Shown here: positions 62,681-64,000 of the stretch, piece by piece | Numbering within the stretch: position 1 is the first letter of the stretch | How the letters are laid out: every line of letters begins with the position of its first letter | The notes under the pieces: model-generated | Told to the model about the DNA's origin: nothing | Databases searched by the model: none | What the model saw: only the letters and a program-made list of their open reading frames with translations | NCBI RefSeq assembly: GCF_003700275.1 | Contig: NZ_RBRE01000060.1 | Location: forward strand, 1-64,000 | Direction of reading: 5' to 3' | DNA: 64,000 nucleotides | From: Pseudomonas cichorii | GTDB lineage: Bacteria > Pseudomonadota > Gammaproteobacteria > Pseudomonadales > Pseudomonadaceae | Position numbers and translations under genes: made by a program

Positions 62681-62983
62681 ATGAACAACAAATCCTTGAT
62701 TGCCGGCCTGGCCCTGCTGGGCTGTGTCTCTGCAACCACCCTGCCCGCTCAGGCCGCACAGACCGTCCAGGGACCGGGCAATATCACTCCCCTTCAGGAG
62801 CTGGAAGTCGGCTCGCAGGTGCCGCAGAGGTTCCAGAGTGCCAAGGCCGCCATGAGCGACTGGAAAAACAAAGGGCTCGCGACACCGGGCACCAACAGCC
62901 AGTGGGTACGCATCCAGGATAAATATGCCCGGGTACAGATCAGCACCGGCAAGGTCGTGGAGATCGTTGACGCGCCGAAATGA
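62681..62983 (+). CDS. RcnB-like small secreted protein, copy 2
   Basis: This 100-residue paralogue has signal peptide MNNKSLIAGLALLGCVSATTLPAQA|A and the same mature pattern (VGSQVPQRFQSAKAAMSDW, SQWVRIQDKYARVQI). The ATG at 62681 follows GGGAAG; six codons upstream in frame there is another ATG without a ribosome site. It is a tandem duplicate including its leader. Confidence 0.82.
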   Translation: MNNKSLIAGLALLGCVSATTLPAQAAQTVQGPGNITPLQELEVGSQVPQRFQSAKAAMSDWKNKGLATPGTNSQWVRIQDKYARVQISTGKVVEIVDAPK

Positions 62984-63000
62984 ACCCGTGAGGCATGCCC

Positions 63001-63483
63001 TCAGGCATAAGTGCCTTTGACCGGAAAGGATACGAAAGGCTTGATTTCCTTGAGCACGAACATGCTCTGCATTTCCTTGATGCCGGGCAGGCGGCGAATG
63101 GTGGTCATGGCAAAGTCGGCAAACGAATCCAGATCACGGGCCACCACCTGCAACAGAAAGTCCGCATCACCGCCAATGCTGTAGCACGCCACCACATCCT
63201 CCAGTTGCATGACTTCCTGCTCGAACTTCTTCGCTTGCGCCTCGCTGTGGCTGTCGATGCTGATCCGTATGAACACCATCACGCCCAGGCCGATCTTGCG
63301 TCGGTCCAGCACTGCCCGGTAACTCAGGACATAGCGGTGCTCCTCCAGTTGCCTTACCCGGCGCCAGCAGGGAGAGGCAGACATGCCGATATGGTCGGCC
63401 AGAGTCTGATTGGTGATCCTGCCATCCTGCTGCAAGGCCGCAAGAATTTTGACATCCGTCAAAGACAGCGCCTGATCGGTCAT
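63001..63483 (-). CDS. Lrp/AsnC-family transcriptional regulator
   Basis: This 160-residue protein has the HTH LTDVKILAALQQDGRITNQT and HIGMSASPCWRRVRQLEE, and an AsnC/RAM ligand-binding domain with VACYSIGGDADFLLQVVA and PGIKEMQSMFVLKEIK, both typical. The ATG at 63483 follows GGTGGA; a GTG three codons upstream is possible. It is divergent from a LysE-family exporter gene, the classic pairing of an amino-acid-responsive regulator and exporter. Confidence 0.9.
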   Translation of the reverse strand: MTDQALSLTDVKILAALQQDGRITNQTLADHIGMSASPCWRRVRQLEEHRYVLSYRAVLDRRKIGLGVMVFIRISIDSHSEAQAKKFEQEVMQLEDVVACYSIGGDADFLLQVVARDLDSFADFAMTTIRRLPGIKEMQSMFVLKEIKPFVSFPVKGTYA

Positions 63484-63507
63484 AAATTCCACCCAATAAT
63501 ATCAAGC

Positions 63508-63522
63508 GGGTAGTTTTTACCC
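63508..63522. promoter_or_regulatory. Small dyad in the Lrp/LysE interval
   Basis: GGGTA-GTTTT-TACCC lies in the divergent intergenic region, about 25 bp before the Lrp start. Possible Lrp-type site; weak. Confidence 0.3.
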
Positions 63523-63610
63523 TTTCAGGCTGTATTGGCAACCAAAACAGACCGACTTTACCTGACTGAACGGCGTAGCATTTTTCCGCCAATCACTTCA
63601 GGAGAGCGAC

Positions 63611-64000
63611 ATGCTGGATATGACACAAGTACTGACCTATTCGGCGGCTCTGGGCATTGCCGCCGCCATACCCGGCCCCGGAATGGCGGCACTGGTCGCG
63701 CGCAGCGTCAGTGGCGGTACGCTTTCGGGCTTTTGCGTACTGTCGGGATTGATCCTCGGCGATTTGACCTACCTGTCCTTTGCAGTCTTTGGCCTGGCAC
63801 TCATCGCCGAGTACTTCAACGCGCTGTTTCAGGTAGTACGCTGGGGCGCAGCACTGTACCTCTGCTATCTGGCCTGGCAGTTCTGGTTCGCCGATCACCA
63901 GACTATCGCACCCGGCCAGGCCGCCCAGAGGAAAGAGCTGTTTTCAGCAGCCGTTTCCGGGCTGACCATCACCCTGAGCAACCCCAAGACCATCGCTTTC
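63611..64000 (+). CDS. LysE/RhtB-family amino-acid exporter, 5' part; truncated by window end
   Basis: GGAGAG precedes the ATG at 63611. The first 130 residues are seen and the frame stays open. They start MLDMTQVLTYSAALGIAAAI, then PGPGMAALVARSVSGG, the PGP signature of LysE/RhtB, then LSGLILGDLTYLSFAVFGLA and LTITLSNPKTIAF, the conserved NPK motif. It would export amino acids or related compounds, probably under the divergent Lrp regulator. Confidence 0.88.
   Translation, partial: MLDMTQVLTYSAALGIAAAIPGPGMAALVARSVSGGTLSGFCVLSGLILGDLTYLSFAVFGLALIAEYFNALFQVVRWGAALYLCYLAWQFWFADHQTIAPGQAAQRKELFSAAVSGLTITLSNPKTIAF

Overview
The window looks like Pseudomonas chromosome, most probably the P. syringae / P. 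fluorescens side of the genus. This is inference from gene content and codon use: DUF2790 proteins, a Czc efflux locus with CzcRS, Pseudomonas-type LysR/MFS units, GC-rich genes, and no rRNA, tRNA, IS element or CRISPR. Most genes are ordinary chromosomal genes. The clearest accessory DNA is a large two-partner-secretion/contact-inhibition locus at about 35.6-51.9 kb.

Layout. 0-7.8 kb: the 3' end of a T6SS vgrG, a GNAT acetyltransferase, a TerC/CBS membrane protein, a gene-poor 640-bp stretch with a possible small RNA, an FKBP prolyl isomerase, small hypothetical proteins, a DUF1275 membrane protein and an RlmI-like methyltransferase. 7.8-17 kb: two tandem DUF2790 secreted proteins, then the divergent czcCBA / czcRS heavy-metal efflux locus with a Cus/Cop-box-like palindrome between the two arms. 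17-25.9 kb: a chemoreceptor, an HD-GYP protein, RidA, a Na+/H+ antiporter, moaA, a two-gene PAS plus diflavin-reductase unit, and a chalcone-isomerase-like secreted protein. 26-35.4 kb: one tightly packed minus-strand operon (flavoprotein monooxygenase, complete peptide-type ABC importer, two CMD/AhpD-like proteins), with a LysR gene downstream of the operon promoter region.

35.6-51.9 kb: a cdiBAI-type locus read leftward. A TpsB/CdiB pore gene with a good sigma-70 promoter is followed by a 4438-residue TpsA/CdiA, which ends in a Hint autoprocessing domain and a small toxin domain. A translationally overlapping immunity gene comes next, then a detached orphan toxin/immunity pair in AT-rich DNA. 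52-58.8 kb: a small hypothetical gene, a gene-free stretch with strong palindromes, and an ABM monooxygenase / Tat-exported amidohydrolase / YcaC-type hydrolase operon with a LysR and a divergent MFS transporter. 58.8-64 kb: a solitary PBP2 paralogue, an HxlR/QorB divergent pair, two tandem RcnB-like genes with near-identical leader architecture, and an Lrp regulator divergent from a LysE exporter that runs off the end.

The observations I rate highest are these. (1) The two RcnB-like leaders keep a hairpin that covers the ribosome-binding site although its bases differ between copies. (2) The CdiA carries an AT-rich, Tyr-rich island inside a very GC-rich repeat stalk, and an orphan toxin/immunity module follows it. 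(3) A PAS-only protein is coupled to a diflavin reductase behind moaA, with three AGTCATnAnGAC repeats in front. (4) The DppD-like ATPase lacks about six residues right after its H-switch histidine.
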